Below are positions 47,776 through 58,825 of a DNA stretch of 60,295 nucleotides, piece by piece. The stretch's first letter is position 1, and every line of letters starts with the position of its first letter. The translations under genes and the position numbers were made by a program. The notes under the pieces were generated by a model. That model did no database searches. It had not been told where the DNA came from and saw nothing but the letters and a program-made list of their open reading frames with translations. Source of the stretch: Fontimonas thermophila (GTDB taxonomy: Bacteria; Pseudomonadota; Gammaproteobacteria; Nevskiales; Nevskiaceae). The stretch lies in NCBI RefSeq assembly GCF_900113085.1, contig NZ_FOOC01000012.1, positions 1 to 60,295 of the forward strand, given 5' to 3'.

Positions 47776-48572
47776 GCGTGCGCGTCGTCTCCCACACTTG
47801 TTCGAACACCGAGATCGTCTGCGCGCTCGGCTGCGCCGACCGGCTGGTCGCAATCGACAGCGATTCCGACTTCCCGCCCGAGATCGTCGCCGGTCTGCCG
47901 AAGCTGGGGCGGGATCTCGACATCGACGTCGGCGCCGTCGCGGCATTGCGCCCGGACCTCGTGCTGACCTCGCTCACCGTTCCAGGGCACGAGCGTATCG
48001 TCACCACTCTGCAGGCCTTGGGCCTGCCTTGCCTGGTCATCGACCCGCAAAGCCTCGACGATGTGTTCGCCAGTATCCGCACGATTGCAGGAGCGCTGGG
48101 GGTGCCCGAGCGCGGCGAGCGGCTGGTGCGTGAGATGGACGCCGCGATGCCCGCCCTGAGCGTGCCTGCGGATGCACCGCCCCTGCTCGTCGAGTGGTGG
48201 CCCAAGCCGGTGATCGGCGCCGCACGGCGTTCCTGGGTCCACGACTTGATCGAGCGCGCCGGCGGCCGCAACGCGCTGGCGGCGTTCGACGCCAAGAGCG
48301 TGACCGTGGACACCGACGCGCTGGCTGCGGTGGCGCCGAATGCGATCGTGATGTCCTGGTGCGGGGTCAGACCGGAGAAATACCGCGCCGAGGTGGTGCT
48401 GCGCCGCGCTGGCTGGCAAGACGTTCCAGCCGTCCGTCATGGCCGCGTGTATGGCGTCAGCGAGGCTTTTCTCGGCCGTCCCGGCCCACGGCTGGTCGAA
48501 GGCTACCGCGCGCTGCGGCGCATCGTCGTCACCGTACTGGCGGAGGACGCAGCGCGGCGCCGGGCAGGCTGA
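47772..48572 (+). CDS. BtuF-like cobalamin/iron-chelate binding-fold protein, no signal peptide
   Basis: A 266-residue protein with the BtuF/FhuD-type periplasmic-binding fold: VVSHTCSNTEIVCALGCADRLVAID, then LGRDLDIDVGAVAALRPDLVLTS and, in the second lobe, EWWPKPVIGAARRSWVHDLI with AGGRNAL. The family is usually exported, but this protein starts directly in the fold, with no signal sequence, so it is probably cytoplasmic. Cytosolic homologues of this type are often annotated as cobalamin-binding. No permease or ATPase gene is nearby. Confidence 0.75.
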   Translation: MSVRVVSHTCSNTEIVCALGCADRLVAIDSDSDFPPEIVAGLPKLGRDLDIDVGAVAALRPDLVLTSLTVPGHERIVTTLQALGLPCLVIDPQSLDDVFASIRTIAGALGVPERGERLVREMDAAMPALSVPADAPPLLVEWWPKPVIGAARRSWVHDLIERAGGRNALAAFDAKSVTVDTDALAAVAPNAIVMSWCGVRPEKYRAEVVLRRAGWQDVPAVRHGRVYGVSEAFLGRPGPRLVEGYRALRRIVVTVLAEDAARRRAG

Positions 48573-48669
48573 TAAGGTCGCGGTCCGGAAAAATTACCAA
48601 TTGACCCCGGCCCAAGGCTGCGCCACCGCTAGAGCGGCGTCCAACCCGCAGGCCGGCACTGCATCCGCG

Positions 48670-49074
48670 TCAGTTCTGGCCCAGATCGTCGAAAGCATGT
48701 TTAACCGCGTAGGCAAATGCGGCGATCGCCGCGGCCCAAAGGACGACCAAGCCCGCGCCCACCGCGCCGGCGGTCTTGAGCGCGTCGATGCGCTGCACTT
48801 GCATTCTCTCGATCTGATCGAAAGGCACGCGCCAGTGCTTGCCGTTTTCGTCGCGGCCGACGAGGCTGCTCTCATCCATCGAAACCACCTTCAGCGCGTA
48901 GAAGTGTCCGGCGCGCGTGTACAACTCGACACGGTCGCCGACTTTGACCTGATCCGAGGTCTTCGCCGATGCCGACAGTGCCGATGCCGGCGCCTCCACC
49001 GCACGCATCGTCGTGCAACCGGCGAGGCAAAATGCAGTGACGATCACGATCGCCGTGCGCAGCAGCCGCTTCAC
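48670..49074 (-). CDS. Small lipoprotein of unknown function
   Basis: A 134-residue protein with a lipoprotein signal peptide (lipobox FCLAGC, acylated Cys20). A short linker follows, then a small beta-rich domain (VKVGDRVELYTRAGHFYALKVV, then VPFDQIERMQVQR), and a hydrophobic segment near residues 103-125 that could be a second membrane contact. It stands alone between oppositely oriented genes. I recognise only the general pattern of short lipoproteins with a C-terminal helix. Confidence 0.8.
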   Translation of the reverse strand: MKRLLRTAIVIVTAFCLAGCTTMRAVEAPASALSASAKTSDQVKVGDRVELYTRAGHFYALKVVSMDESSLVGRDENGKHWRVPFDQIERMQVQRIDALKTAGAVGAGLVVLWAAAIAAFAYAVKHAFDDLGQN

Positions 49075-49151
49075 GTGAGTCCCCCCTTTTTCATTCCCGG
49101 ACGGTCCCGGCAGTCAACGCGTTTCATCCTACCGCCGCTCGTGGCGAGGTA

Positions 49152-50447
49152 CTAGCTGCGGTCGCGCGCGGACTGCGCATGTGCCTGCAAGCCCTCGGCA
49201 TCGGCGATGCGCCCGGCGATCGCCGCGAGCGGGCGCGCGCCCTCCGGCGTGCACTCGATCAGGCTGCTGCGCTTTTGGAATTCATAGACGCCGAGCGGGT
49301 TGGAAAAACGCGCGGCGCGCGACGTCGGCAACACGTGATTGGGGCCGGCACAGTAGTCGCCGAAGGCCTCCGGCGTGTGGCGCCCGAGGAAGATCGCGCC
49401 GGCATGACGGATCTTGGGCAGCAGTGCGCGCGGATCGTCGACCGCGAGTTCCAGATGTTCGGGCGCGATGCGATTGGCGACGGCACAGGCTTCATCCAGG
49501 TCGCGCACGTGGATCAGCGCACCGCGCTCGCGGATCGAAGCGGCGACGATGTCCGCCCGCACCAGGCCACGCACGCGCGCCTGCATCGACTGCGCGACCC
49601 GGTCCAGGAATTCCGCATCCGGGGAAATCAGGATCGCCTCGGAATCCTCGCCATGCTCGGCCTGCGAGAACAAGTCCATCGCCATCCAGTCCGGATCGCT
49701 GTTGCCATCGCTGATCACGACGATCTCGGAAGGCCCTGCAATGGCATCGATACCGACCCGACCGAACACGGCGCGCTTGGCCGCAGCGACATAGGCATTG
49801 CCGGGGCCGACGATCTTGTCCACCGCTGGAACCGTCTGCGTGCCGTAGGCCAGCGCGGCGATGGCCTGGGCGCCGCCGATGCTGAACACACGATCCACCC
49901 CGGCCAGGTGCGCGGCCGCGAGCACGGCGGAATTGAGCTCACCGCCGGGCGCCGGCACCGCCATGATGATCTCATCGACGCCGGCGACGCGTGCCGGAAT
50001 CGCATTCATCAACACCGACGAGGGATACGCGGCCTTACCGCCCGGAACATAGATGCCGACACGTTCGAGCGCGGTGACGCGCTGGCCCAGGCGGTTGCCG
50101 AATGCGTCGGTGAATTCGAAATCCTGCAGCTTCTGATACTCGGCATAGGCGCGGATGCGTGCGCACGCCTGTTCCAGCGCATCGCGCAGGCTGGCGTCGA
50201 GACCGTCCCATGCCGCCTGGCAGGCACGACGCGGGATCTCGAGTTCCGCGGCGTGACCGACGCTGCGCCGGTCGTAGCGGTTGGTCAGCTCGAGCAGCGC
50301 GGCATCGCCGCGCGCACGCACGTCGGCGATGATCGCATCGACCGCACGCACGACTTCCGCGCCGGTTTCCGGCGCGCGGTCGAGCAGCGCATCGAGCTGC
50401 GCGCAAAAATCGGGCGCCGAGGTCTTAAGACGGCGAATTTCAAGCAC
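49152..50447 (-). CDS. hisD: Histidinol dehydrogenase
   Basis: A 431-residue enzyme for the last two steps of histidine synthesis. Motifs: [66 protein letters not shown] and the zinc-site [13 protein letters not shown] with GPNHVLPT. The start is a GTG at 50447 ([10 protein letters not shown]), which overlaps the hisG stop by 8 bp and gives the family's usual length. A longer start inside hisG is rejected. Confidence 0.96.
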   Translation of the reverse strand: MLEIRRLKTSAPDFCAQLDALLDRAPETGAEVVRAVDAIIADVRARGDAALLELTNRYDRRSVGHAAELEIPRRACQAAWDGLDASLRDALEQACARIRAYAEYQKLQDFEFTDAFGNRLGQRVTALERVGIYVPGGKAAYPSSVLMNAIPARVAGVDEIIMAVPAPGGELNSAVLAAAHLAGVDRVFSIGGAQAIAALAYGTQTVPAVDKIVGPGNAYVAAAKRAVFGRVGIDAIAGPSEIVVISDGNSDPDWMAMDLFSQAEHGEDSEAILISPDAEFLDRVAQSMQARVRGLVRADIVAASIRERGALIHVRDLDEACAVANRIAPEHLELAVDDPRALLPKIRHAGAIFLGRHTPEAFGDYCAGPNHVLPTSRAARFSNPLGVYEFQKRSSLIECTPEGARPLAAIAGRIADAEGLQAHAQSARDRS

Positions 50448-51069
50448 GGACGGCTCCGGCGAATTGGGCGAGCAGCGTCTGGATCGCCGCATGCTTGGTC
50501 TTCATCGCCGCCTTGTTGACGACCAGTCGCGAGGTGACCTGGCAAATCGTCTCGATCTCGACCAGCCCATTGGCCTTGAGCGTGCCGCCAGTGGCAACCA
50601 GATCGACGATCAGATCGGCCAGGCCAACGAGCGGCGCCAGCTCCATCGAGCCATAGAGCTTGATCAGCTCGACCTGCTCGCCCTTTTGCGCGAAATGGCG
50701 GCGCGTGATCTCGGGATACTTGGTCGCGACACGCAGGCGGCGCACACCATCCGGACGCGGGCCGTCTTTCTTCGCTGCGACCGACAACCGGCAGCGCGCG
50801 ATACCCAGATCGAGCGGTTCGTACAACGCCGCGCCGCCATGCTCCATGAGCACGTCCTTGCCGACGATACCCAGATCCGCCGCGCCGTATTCGACGTAAG
50901 TCGGCACGTCGGCCGGACGCACGATCAGCAGCGACACATCGCGGTTACGGGAGGGGACGCGCAGCAGGCGGTCGATGTCACCGGCCGGATCAAGACCGAT
51001 GCGCGCGAGCAGCGGCAGACTTTCTTCGAGAATGCGCCCCTTGGACAGCGCCAGGGTCAACGCTGCCAT
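50440..51069 (-). CDS. hisG: ATP phosphoribosyltransferase, short form
   Basis: A 209-residue HisG lacking the C-terminal regulatory domain: it ends shortly after [19 protein letters not shown]. Catalytic features are [16 protein letters not shown], the [11 protein letters not shown] segment and the PRPP loop [15 protein letters not shown]. Short HisG works as a hetero-octamer with HisZ, which is not in this window. The order murA-hisG-hisD resembles Pseudomonas; hisC is not next to it. Confidence 0.94.
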   Translation of the reverse strand: MAALTLALSKGRILEESLPLLARIGLDPAGDIDRLLRVPSRNRDVSLLIVRPADVPTYVEYGAADLGIVGKDVLMEHGGAALYEPLDLGIARCRLSVAAKKDGPRPDGVRRLRVATKYPEITRRHFAQKGEQVELIKLYGSMELAPLVGLADLIVDLVATGGTLKANGLVEIETICQVTSRLVVNKAAMKTKHAAIQTLLAQFAGAVRA

Positions 51070-51242
51070 GCCCGGACTCCAGATGCAGGTTGCGGATACC
51101 CGATCCGATCGCCCGCAGGCATGGAACGACCACGCCCTGGGCGGCTCAACGCTCGGGATGGGCAGGCTCGTAGACTCGACACGCTCATGATCCAGACCGA
51201 CACAGCGGGCGGCCATTGTAGCCGCGCACCACCGCCCGCGCC

Positions 51243-51509
51243 TCAACGTTTCTTGCGCTTGTCACGCAGAAACATGGTCTTCTGGCGACCATCGGCCGAC
51301 CTGCGCTCGTCGATCTCGAACAGACCGGTGGCGACGACCAGATCGCTGAGTTTGCGGAAACCATAGTTGCGCGCATCGAAATCCGGCGCCTGCTTGCTGA
51401 TCAAGCTGCCCACCGCGCCCAGTCCCGCCCAGCCTTCGTCATCGCTTGCCGCCTCGACGGCGTCGCGCAGCAGGCGAACCAGTGGCGAGACGATCGGGTG
51501 TGCCAGCGG
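51243..51509 (-). pseudogene. C-terminal relic of an OST-HTH/LOTUS-domain (NYN-type) protein
   Basis: An 88-residue open stretch follows an in-frame TGA (51512-51510) and has no ATG near its front. It reads VRLLRDAVEAASDDEGWAGL, then VGSLISKQAPDFDARNYGF and LSDLVVATGLFEIDERR, the pattern of an OST-HTH/LOTUS domain. In bacteria this usually forms the C-terminus of NYN-nuclease proteins of about 230-260 residues. The N-terminal nuclease part would lie where murA now is, so only the tail survives. It ends about 174 bp before hisG. Confidence 0.6.
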
Positions 51510-51534
51510 TCATGGTGGCGGTCCAGGCACGGAA

Positions 51535-52848
<1,314 letters not shown>

Positions 52849-53067
52849 TCACTGCGCGCGCGTACGCAGGCGCAGCGCGTGGATTTCGCGGCCCAGGCGC
52901 TCGCCCAGCGTCGCATAGACCATGCGGTGCTGCACGAGCAGCGGTTTGCCGGCGAAAGCGGAGCAGACGACTTCGGCCTCGAAATGCTGGCCGTCGTCGC
53001 CATACACCGTCACCCTGGCGTCCGGCAGCCCCGCCTCGATCAAGGCCTTGATCTCTTCCTTGGTCAT
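52849..53067 (-). CDS. ibaG: BolA-family protein IbaG
   Basis: A 72-residue BolA-like protein: MTKEEIKALIEAGLPDARV, then GDDGQHFEAEVVCSAFAGK with the conserved His, then VQHRMVYATLGERLGREIHAL. IbaG proteins work with monothiol glutaredoxins in Fe-S handling and sit next to murA in many gammaproteobacteria. Only one base separates it from the ABC permease gene upstream. Confidence 0.93.
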   Translation of the reverse strand: MTKEEIKALIEAGLPDARVTVYGDDGQHFEAEVVCSAFAGKPLLVQHRMVYATLGERLGREIHALRLRTRAQ

Positions 53068-53068
53068 G

Positions 53069-53836
53069 TCATTTCTGCAGCTTGTAGCCGGTGATCAGCA
53101 TCCACAGACAAACCGCGGATGACAGCAGGAAAAACCCCGCGCACCAGATCAGGCTCTGCCAGATCGGAACGTCGGCGTGGCCAAAAAAGCCATAGCGGAA
53201 AGCGTCGATCATGTAGAAAAACGGATTGAGATGGCTGGCGTGATACCACAGCGGCGGCAGCGCGTGCACGGAGTAAAACACGCCGGAGAGAAATGACAGC
53301 GGCATGACGAAGAAATTCGTGAACGCGGCCAGATGGTCGAATTTCTCGGCAATGATGCCGGCGATCATTCCGACCACTGCGAGCCCGGCGCCAGCGAGCA
53401 GAAACACGGCCAGCAGCACCAGCGGCGCTTCCACCGGCAGCGGCACGAACGGCAGCGTCACCACCAGCATCGCGATGGCGACCAGCGCGACGCGCACCAG
53501 CGCTGCCAGCACGTAGGCGCCGAACCACTCGAGCGGACCGAGCGGTGCCATCTGCAGGAACACGATGTTACCCATCACCTTGGACTGGATCAGGCTCGAC
53601 GAGGTGTTGGCAAAGGCGTTCTGGATCACGGCCATCATCACCAGCCCCGGCACCAAAAACTCGGTGTAGCTGATCCCCTCGTAGGCCGAAGCCCGGTCTT
53701 TCATCGCCTGCGCGAACACGAGCAGGTACAGCAGCGTGGTGATCACCGGCGCGGTCACGGTCTGGCCCAGCACCGCCCAGAACCGCATGACCTCTTTCTT
53801 CAGCAGGGTCATAAAGCCGATCTGATCCGGACTCAT
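53069..53836 (-). CDS. ABC-2 type exporter permease (YadH-like)
   Basis: A 255-residue permease with six predicted helices. It starts [20 protein letters not shown] and has [25 protein letters not shown] and the family segment [14 protein letters not shown]. This matches YadH of E. coli, a pair with YadG whose substrate is unknown. The ATG overlaps the stop of the ATPase gene. In Pseudomonas the mla (ttg2) phospholipid genes occupy this slot beside ibaG. Confidence 0.9.
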   Translation of the reverse strand: MSPDQIGFMTLLKKEVMRFWAVLGQTVTAPVITTLLYLLVFAQAMKDRASAYEGISYTEFLVPGLVMMAVIQNAFANTSSSLIQSKVMGNIVFLQMAPLGPLEWFGAYVLAALVRVALVAIAMLVVTLPFVPLPVEAPLVLLAVFLLAGAGLAVVGMIAGIIAEKFDHLAAFTNFFVMPLSFLSGVFYSVHALPPLWYHASHLNPFFYMIDAFRYGFFGHADVPIWQSLIWCAGFFLLSSAVCLWMLITGYKLQK

Positions 53837-54765
53837 GCCACGCTCCGCTGCGACGCGCGATCATCGCGCGTCAAGTCGATGAAGATGTCTTCGAGATCGG
53901 GCTCGCGGGTCTGCACGTCTTCGATCGCGATGCCGGCGTCCCGCAGCGCGGCAAAGACACTGGCGATCGAGTGGCGGCGCGTCTCCAGCTTGAGCTCGAT
54001 GGCGCCGTTGACCTCCGCTGCGACCAGCTCCTGCAAGGCCTCCGGCAAACGTGCGCCATCGGCGAGCTTCAGCCGCAGGAACCGGAACGGATGCCGTGCG
54101 AGCAGCTGCGCCGTCGTTTCGACCACCTGCAGGGCACCGTGGTCGAGGATGGCGATGCGGCCGCACAGTTCCTGCGCCTCTTCGAGATAGTGCGTGGTCA
54201 GCACCACCGTGGTGCCCTGGCGGTGCAGCTCGGTCATGAACGCCCACAGCGTGCGCCGCAGCTCGACATCGACGCCGGCGGTCGGCTCGTCGAGGATCAC
54301 GACCGGCGGCCGGTGCACCAGCGCCTGCGCGATCAACACACGCCGTTTCATGCCGCCGGACAAGGCGCGCATCGAGCTCGTCGCCTTGCCGGCCAGATCG
54401 AGCCGCTCGAGCATCTCGTCGATCCACGGCCAGACCTCCCGCCCGCAGCCGTAGTAACCGGCCTGAATCCGCAGCATGTCGCGGACCGTAAAGAAGGGAT
54501 CGAACACCAGCTCCTGCGGCACGACGCCGAGCCGCCGGCGAGCCTCGCGGAACTGGCGCACGGTGTCGTAGCCCATGACGCTGACGCTGCCTGCGTCCAT
54601 GCGCACGAGACCGGCGATGATATTGATCAGTGTGGACTTGCCGGCACCGTTGGGACCGAGCAGGCCGAAAAACTCGCCCTGGTGGATCGCAAGATCGATC
54701 CCGTGCAAGGCGATGGTGCGGCCGTAGGTTTTGCGCACGCCGGCAATGGCGATGGCCGTGGACAT
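53833..54765 (-). CDS. ABC-2 type exporter ATPase (YadG-like)
   Basis: A 310-residue ATPase. Walker A is [12 protein letters not shown], the Q-loop [12 protein letters not shown], the signature LSGGMKRRV, Walker [13 protein letters not shown] and the switch His TTHYLEE. The extra C-terminal domain ([13 protein letters not shown] onward) is the usual one for the YadG branch. Promoter elements for it and for the divergent photolyase must share the 42-bp gap. Confidence 0.92.
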   Translation of the reverse strand: MSTAIAIAGVRKTYGRTIALHGIDLAIHQGEFFGLLGPNGAGKSTLINIIAGLVRMDAGSVSVMGYDTVRQFREARRRLGVVPQELVFDPFFTVRDMLRIQAGYYGCGREVWPWIDEMLERLDLAGKATSSMRALSGGMKRRVLIAQALVHRPPVVILDEPTAGVDVELRRTLWAFMTELHRQGTTVVLTTHYLEEAQELCGRIAILDHGALQVVETTAQLLARHPFRFLRLKLADGARLPEALQELVAAEVNGAIELKLETRRHSIASVFAALRDAGIAIEDVQTREPDLEDIFIDLTRDDRASQRSVA

Positions 54766-54807
54766 AGGCCGGCGATTATAGAGCCTGATGGGAAGCACGC
54801 GACGACC

Positions 54808-56241
54808 ATGACCCACTCCGATGACCGACACCCCTGTGCACTGCTGTGGCTGCGTCGCGACCTGCGGCTGACCGGCAATCCGGCGCTGACTGCCGCGCTG
54901 AATGCGGCACGCAGCCTCGTACCGGTGTACATCCATGACGACACGGAAAGCGATTGGCCCAGCGGCGGGGCCTCCCGCTCCTGGCTGCATCACAGCCTCG
55001 CCGCGCTGGGACAGGCGCTCGCCGAACGCGGCAACGCGCTGGTGCTGCGCCGCGGTCCGGTGCTGGCCACTCTCGAGGCCCTGGTCGCCGAGACCGGGGC
55101 GACCGCCGTCTACTGGAACCGCCTGTACGAGCCGGCGGCGATCGCGCGCGACCGCGCGGTGAAATCCGCCCTGCGCGCGCGCGGGCTCACCGTCGAGAGT
55201 CATAACGCCGCGCTGTTGTGCGAGCCGTGGACGCTGGCCACCGAATCTGGCGGTCCCTACCGCGTGTTCACGCCGTTTTGGCGGCGCCTGGCCGCATCAC
55301 TGCCCCAGACGCCGGTGACGGCAGCCCCGGCGCGCATTCCGGCGCCCTCCCGCCCGGTTGCCTCGGAACCGCTCGCCGCCTTGCGTCTGCAGCCACATCC
55401 GCCTTGGGATCGCGGCTTTTATCCGCTCTGGCAGCCGGGCGAAGCCGGCGCCCTGGCACGGCTGCGCGCATTCATCGACCACGGGCTCACCGGCTACCGC
55501 AGGCGCCGCGACTATCCGGCGGATCCGGGCGTCTCAAGGCTGTCGCCGCATTTGCATTTCGGCGAAATCGGCCCGCATCAGGTACACGCAGCGCTATGCC
55601 GTGTGCCGGAGGCTCCGCACGCGGACGTGGAATACTTTTTGCGCGAGCTGGCCTGGCGCGAATTTGCGCATCATTTGCTGTTCCACTTTCCGCACACACC
55701 CTCTACCCCGCTCGATCCGGCATTCAATGCGTTTGCATGGCGCGCGCCGGATGATTACGCCGCTGATTTGCGCGCCTGGCAGCAGGGGCGCACCGGCGTG
55801 CCGATCGTCGATGCCGGCATGCGCGAGTTGTGGACCACCGGCTGGATGCACAACCGCGTGCGCATGATCGTCGCCTCTTTCCTGACCAAGAATCTGCTGA
55901 TCCCCTGGCAGGAGGGCGCGCGCTGGTTCTGGGACACGCTGGTCGATGCCGATCTGGCCAACAACACGCTCGGCTGGCAATGGGTGGCCGGCTGCGGAGC
56001 CGACGCCGCACCGTATTTCCGCATCTTCAACCCGGTGCTGCAGTCGCAGAAATTCGATCCTGCCGGCGACTACATCCGGCGCTGGGTGCCGGAGCTGCGC
56101 AGGCTGCCCAGCGAGACCATCCACGCGCCCTGGCAGACGCGCGAAGGCCGTGCGGCCGACTATCCGCCGCCCATCGTCGATCTGGCCACAAGCCGGCAAC
56201 GGGCCTTGTCCGCCTACGCCCGCATGCGGGCAGAAGGTTAG
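54808..56241 (+). CDS. phrB: Deoxyribodipyrimidine photolyase (class I cryptochrome/photolyase family)
   Basis: A 477-residue flavoprotein repairing pyrimidine dimers with blue light. The N-terminal antenna domain opens [17 protein letters not shown]. The FAD domain has [58 protein letters not shown] and [18 protein letters not shown], with the Asn and Asp that bind FAD. The start at 54808 is chosen from the domain start; longer upstream frames overlap the ABC gene. Confidence 0.95.
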   Translation: MTHSDDRHPCALLWLRRDLRLTGNPALTAALNAARSLVPVYIHDDTESDWPSGGASRSWLHHSLAALGQALAERGNALVLRRGPVLATLEALVAETGATAVYWNRLYEPAAIARDRAVKSALRARGLTVESHNAALLCEPWTLATESGGPYRVFTPFWRRLAASLPQTPVTAAPARIPAPSRPVASEPLAALRLQPHPPWDRGFYPLWQPGEAGALARLRAFIDHGLTGYRRRRDYPADPGVSRLSPHLHFGEIGPHQVHAALCRVPEAPHADVEYFLRELAWREFAHHLLFHFPHTPSTPLDPAFNAFAWRAPDDYAADLRAWQQGRTGVPIVDAGMRELWTTGWMHNRVRMIVASFLTKNLLIPWQEGARWFWDTLVDADLANNTLGWQWVAGCGADAAPYFRIFNPVLQSQKFDPAGDYIRRWVPELRRLPSETIHAPWQTREGRAADYPPPIVDLATSRQRALSAYARMRAEG

Positions 56242-56294
56242 GGCCGGAAACCGCGGCTTGATAAGATGCCGCCCCTTTTTCCGATCCGATATCC

Positions 56295-56765
56295 ATGCTG
56301 ACTTCTCTTGCCGCTGTCGCCGCCGGCCTCGCCCTGCTGATGTGGTCCGCCGACCGCTTCGTCCTGGGCACGGCGAGGCTGGCGCGTGCGGCTGGCATTT
56401 CGCCGCTGATCGTGGGCATGACCATCGTCGGCTTCGGCACGTCGGCACCGGAACTCGCCGTCTCCACGCTCGCCGCGATCCAGGGCAGCAGCGGCATCGC
56501 CATCGGCAATATCCTGGGCTCGAACCTGTTCAAGATCCCGTGCATCTTGGTCGCGCCGGCCCTGATCGCGCCGGGCACGCTTCCCGATCCGCTGATGCTC
56601 TGGCGCGACATCCCGCTGATGATCGCAGTGGCGCTCATGCTCTACGCCGTGGCCGCAGGCCTGCGCGGGCGTCCGCTACAGATCGGGCGCATCGACGGAA
56701 CGCTGCTGCTGACGGTCTACGCCGGTTACACGCTTATACTCGTACTCTCCGCTCCTGCAGCCTGA
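56295..56765 (+). CDS. Half-length CaCA-type cation antiporter (YrbG family)
   Basis: Only 156 residues, against about 320 for YrbG. It opens like the family's N-terminus (LMWSADRFVLGTARLARAAGISPL), has one alpha-repeat (GMTIVGFGTSAPELAVS, then GNILGSNLFK), and ends like the family's C-terminus (RDIPLMIAVALML and IGRIDGTLLLTVYAGY). A full protein has two such repeats. The gene is probably collapsed by deletion between the repeats, or it may work as a homodimer. It keeps the usual place ahead of kdsD. SD and frame look intact. Confidence 0.7.
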   Translation: MLTSLAAVAAGLALLMWSADRFVLGTARLARAAGISPLIVGMTIVGFGTSAPELAVSTLAAIQGSSGIAIGNILGSNLFKIPCILVAPALIAPGTLPDPLMLWRDIPLMIAVALMLYAVAAGLRGRPLQIGRIDGTLLLTVYAGYTLILVLSAPAA

Positions 56766-56766
56766 G

Positions 56767-57738
56767 ATGGACGCCGACAAGCTCAAAGCCATGGGCCGCC
56801 GCGCCCTGGAGATCGAACGCGACGCCGTGTCGGCGTTGCTCGACCGCGTCGACGACAACTTCGCGCGCGCCTGCCAGCTGATGCTGGCCTGCACTGGCCG
56901 CGTCGTCGTCACCGGCATGGGCAAGTCCGGCCATATCGGCGGCAAGATCGCGGCGACGCTGGCCTCCACCGGCACGCCGGCATTTTTCGTACACCCCGGC
57001 GAGGCCAGTCATGGCGATCTCGGCATGATCACGCGCCAAGACGTGGTCCTCGCGATCTCGCATTCCGGCGAGACCGCCGAGATCGTCACGCTGCTGCCGC
57101 TGTTCAAGCGCATGCAGGTGCCGCTGATCGCGCTGACCGGCAAACCGCGATCGACGCTGGCCCAGGCCGCCGAGGTACACATCGATGTCTCGGTCGCCCT
57201 CGAAGCCTGTCCGCTGAACCTTGCCCCGACCGCAAGCACGACGGCGACGCTGGCGATGGGCGATGCGCTCGCCGTCGCCCTGCTCGAGGCGCGCGGCTTC
57301 ACGCCGGAGGATTTTGCGATGTCGCACCCGGGCGGTTCGCTCGGACGGCGGCTGCTGCTCAAAATCAGCGACGTCATGCACACCGGCGAACGCCTGCCGA
57401 TGGTACCGCCGGAAGCGAGCCTGTCTGCCGCCTTGCTGGAAATGACACGCAAGGGGCTGGGCATGACCGCCGTGGTGACACCGCAGCGCGAGGTGCTCGG
57501 CGTCTTCACCGACGGCGACCTGCGCCGCGTGCTCGACCAGGGTATCGATGTGCGCGCGGTCACCATCGCCGATGTCATGACCCGTGGCGGCAAGTCCATC
57601 GGCGCAAACCAGCTCGCCGCCGAAGCCGTTGCGCTGATGGAGAAACACAAGATCACGGCCCTGCTGGTCAAAGACGAGCAACAACGCCTGATCGGCGTCG
57701 TGCACATGCACGATTTGCTGCGCGCCGGAGTGGTCTGA
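56767..57738 (+). CDS. kdsD: Arabinose-5-phosphate isomerase
   Basis: A 323-residue enzyme making D-arabinose 5-phosphate for Kdo. The N-terminal SIS domain has VVVTGMGKSGHIGGKIAATL, STGTPAFFVHPGEASHGDLG and ISHSGETAEI; two CBS domains follow (residues about 205-323; GVFTDGDLRRVL and GVVHMHDLLRAGVV). The stop shares one base with the kdsC start. It starts only one base after the half-length antiporter gene; a TATACT at 56735-56740 could be a -10 element for it. Confidence 0.96.
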   Translation: MDADKLKAMGRRALEIERDAVSALLDRVDDNFARACQLMLACTGRVVVTGMGKSGHIGGKIAATLASTGTPAFFVHPGEASHGDLGMITRQDVVLAISHSGETAEIVTLLPLFKRMQVPLIALTGKPRSTLAQAAEVHIDVSVALEACPLNLAPTASTTATLAMGDALAVALLEARGFTPEDFAMSHPGGSLGRRLLLKISDVMHTGERLPMVPPEASLSAALLEMTRKGLGMTAVVTPQREVLGVFTDGDLRRVLDQGIDVRAVTIADVMTRGGKSIGANQLAAEAVALMEKHKITALLVKDEQQRLIGVVHMHDLLRAGVV

Positions 57739-58256
57739 TGGCCCTGCTCGATGCCGCCGAGATCGAGCGCCGCGCACGCCGGATCCGCTGCCTGTTCCTG
57801 GACATCGACGGCGTACTCACCGACGGCAAGCTCTACATCGGTCCGAACGGCGAGGAGACCAAGACCAATTACGTGCGCGACGGCTATGGCATCAAACATG
57901 GGATCCGGCTCGGGTTGCAGATCGCCGTGATCAGCGGCCGGCCATCCGAGTCAATGCGCCAGCGTCTGCAGTTTCTCGGTGTCCAGCACATCGCGCTCGA
58001 CACCGAGGACAAGGAACCGGCCTACCTGCGTATCCGCGATGCCCTCAAGCTCACCGACGCCGATTGCGCCCACCTGGGAGACGACGCCCCGGACGTACCG
58101 GTGATGCGGCGCGTAGGACTGGCGATGACGGTTGCCGATGCGCACGACAGCGCGCGCGCGGTGGCCCACTGGGTGAGCCGTTACAACGGCGGACACGGCG
58201 CGGTCCGCGAAGCCATCGACCTCATCCTCGGCGCGCAGCAGCGCCGGCCCTGGTGA
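57738..58256 (+). CDS. kdsC: 3-deoxy-D-manno-octulosonate 8-phosphate phosphatase
   Basis: A 172-residue C0-type HAD phosphatase. The nucleophile motif is FLDIDGVLTDG (Asp22 and Asp24), followed by the YVRDGYGIKHGIRLG substrate loop, AVISGRPSES (motif II) and HLGDDAPDVPVM (motif IV). It has no cap domain, as expected, and acts as a tetramer. Confidence 0.96.
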   Translation: MALLDAAEIERRARRIRCLFLDIDGVLTDGKLYIGPNGEETKTNYVRDGYGIKHGIRLGLQIAVISGRPSESMRQRLQFLGVQHIALDTEDKEPAYLRIRDALKLTDADCAHLGDDAPDVPVMRRVGLAMTVADAHDSARAVAHWVSRYNGGHGAVREAIDLILGAQQRRPW

Positions 58257-58261
58257 CAGCG

Positions 58262-58825
58262 ATGGCACGCCCGCGCATCACACTGACGCTTCCCGCGCTC
58301 GGCCTGCTCGGCCTGATCGCCGGCTGGATCGTCTTCGAGGATCTGGGCGCTCCAGTACCCGAACCCATGACCGACGCCGTCGAGCGCCCACGTTACCGGC
58401 TCGAAGGCGCACACTGGCGACGCTACGACGCGCACGGGGCGCCGGTGCTCGAAGCCACCGTCGAGAGCATCGACTACTTCGACGATACCTCGATGGAATT
58501 GACCGGCATCGAGCTGATGACGCGCGGCAACACCGGCGGCTGGCAACTGCGCGCACCACTGGGCAGCGTCCCCGCCAGCGCATCGCGCATGCTGCTGCAC
58601 CCGCAGGTCGAAATCACCGGCGCACCGGCCAAGCAACCGGCGCTGCGCATCCAGACCGATTCACTGTGGGCCGACTGGCAGGCGCGCACGCTCTCGACCA
58701 CAGACCCGGTCAGCGCGACCGCACCGGATCGCACGATCGAGGCCGTGGGTCTGCAGGCCGACTGGGACGCCCGGCGCCTGCGCTTCCTACACGCGATCAA
58801 GGCTCACCATGCGCCGCACCGCTGA
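58262..58825 (+). CDS. lptC: LPS export protein LptC
   Basis: A 187-residue bitopic protein with one N-terminal membrane helix (residues 7-26) and a periplasmic beta-jellyroll (YRLEGAHWRRYDAHGAPVLEA, then AVGLQADWDARRLRFLH). It passes LPS from LptBFG to LptA. The sequence is variable in the family; the call rests on fold pattern and on the kdsC-lptC-lptA-lptB order. It overlaps lptA by 17 bp. Confidence 0.88.
   Translation: MARPRITLTLPALGLLGLIAGWIVFEDLGAPVPEPMTDAVERPRYRLEGAHWRRYDAHGAPVLEATVESIDYFDDTSMELTGIELMTRGNTGGWQLRAPLGSVPASASRMLLHPQVEITGAPAKQPALRIQTDSLWADWQARTLSTTDPVSATAPDRTIEAVGLQADWDARRLRFLHAIKAHHAPHR

Noticed and set aside
56252-56281. Terminator after the photolyase gene (GCGGC/GCCGC followed by CCCTTTTT)
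   Set aside because: Only 5 bp of stem with a 10-base loop; the ATAAGATG in the loop may equally be a -10 element for the next gene.
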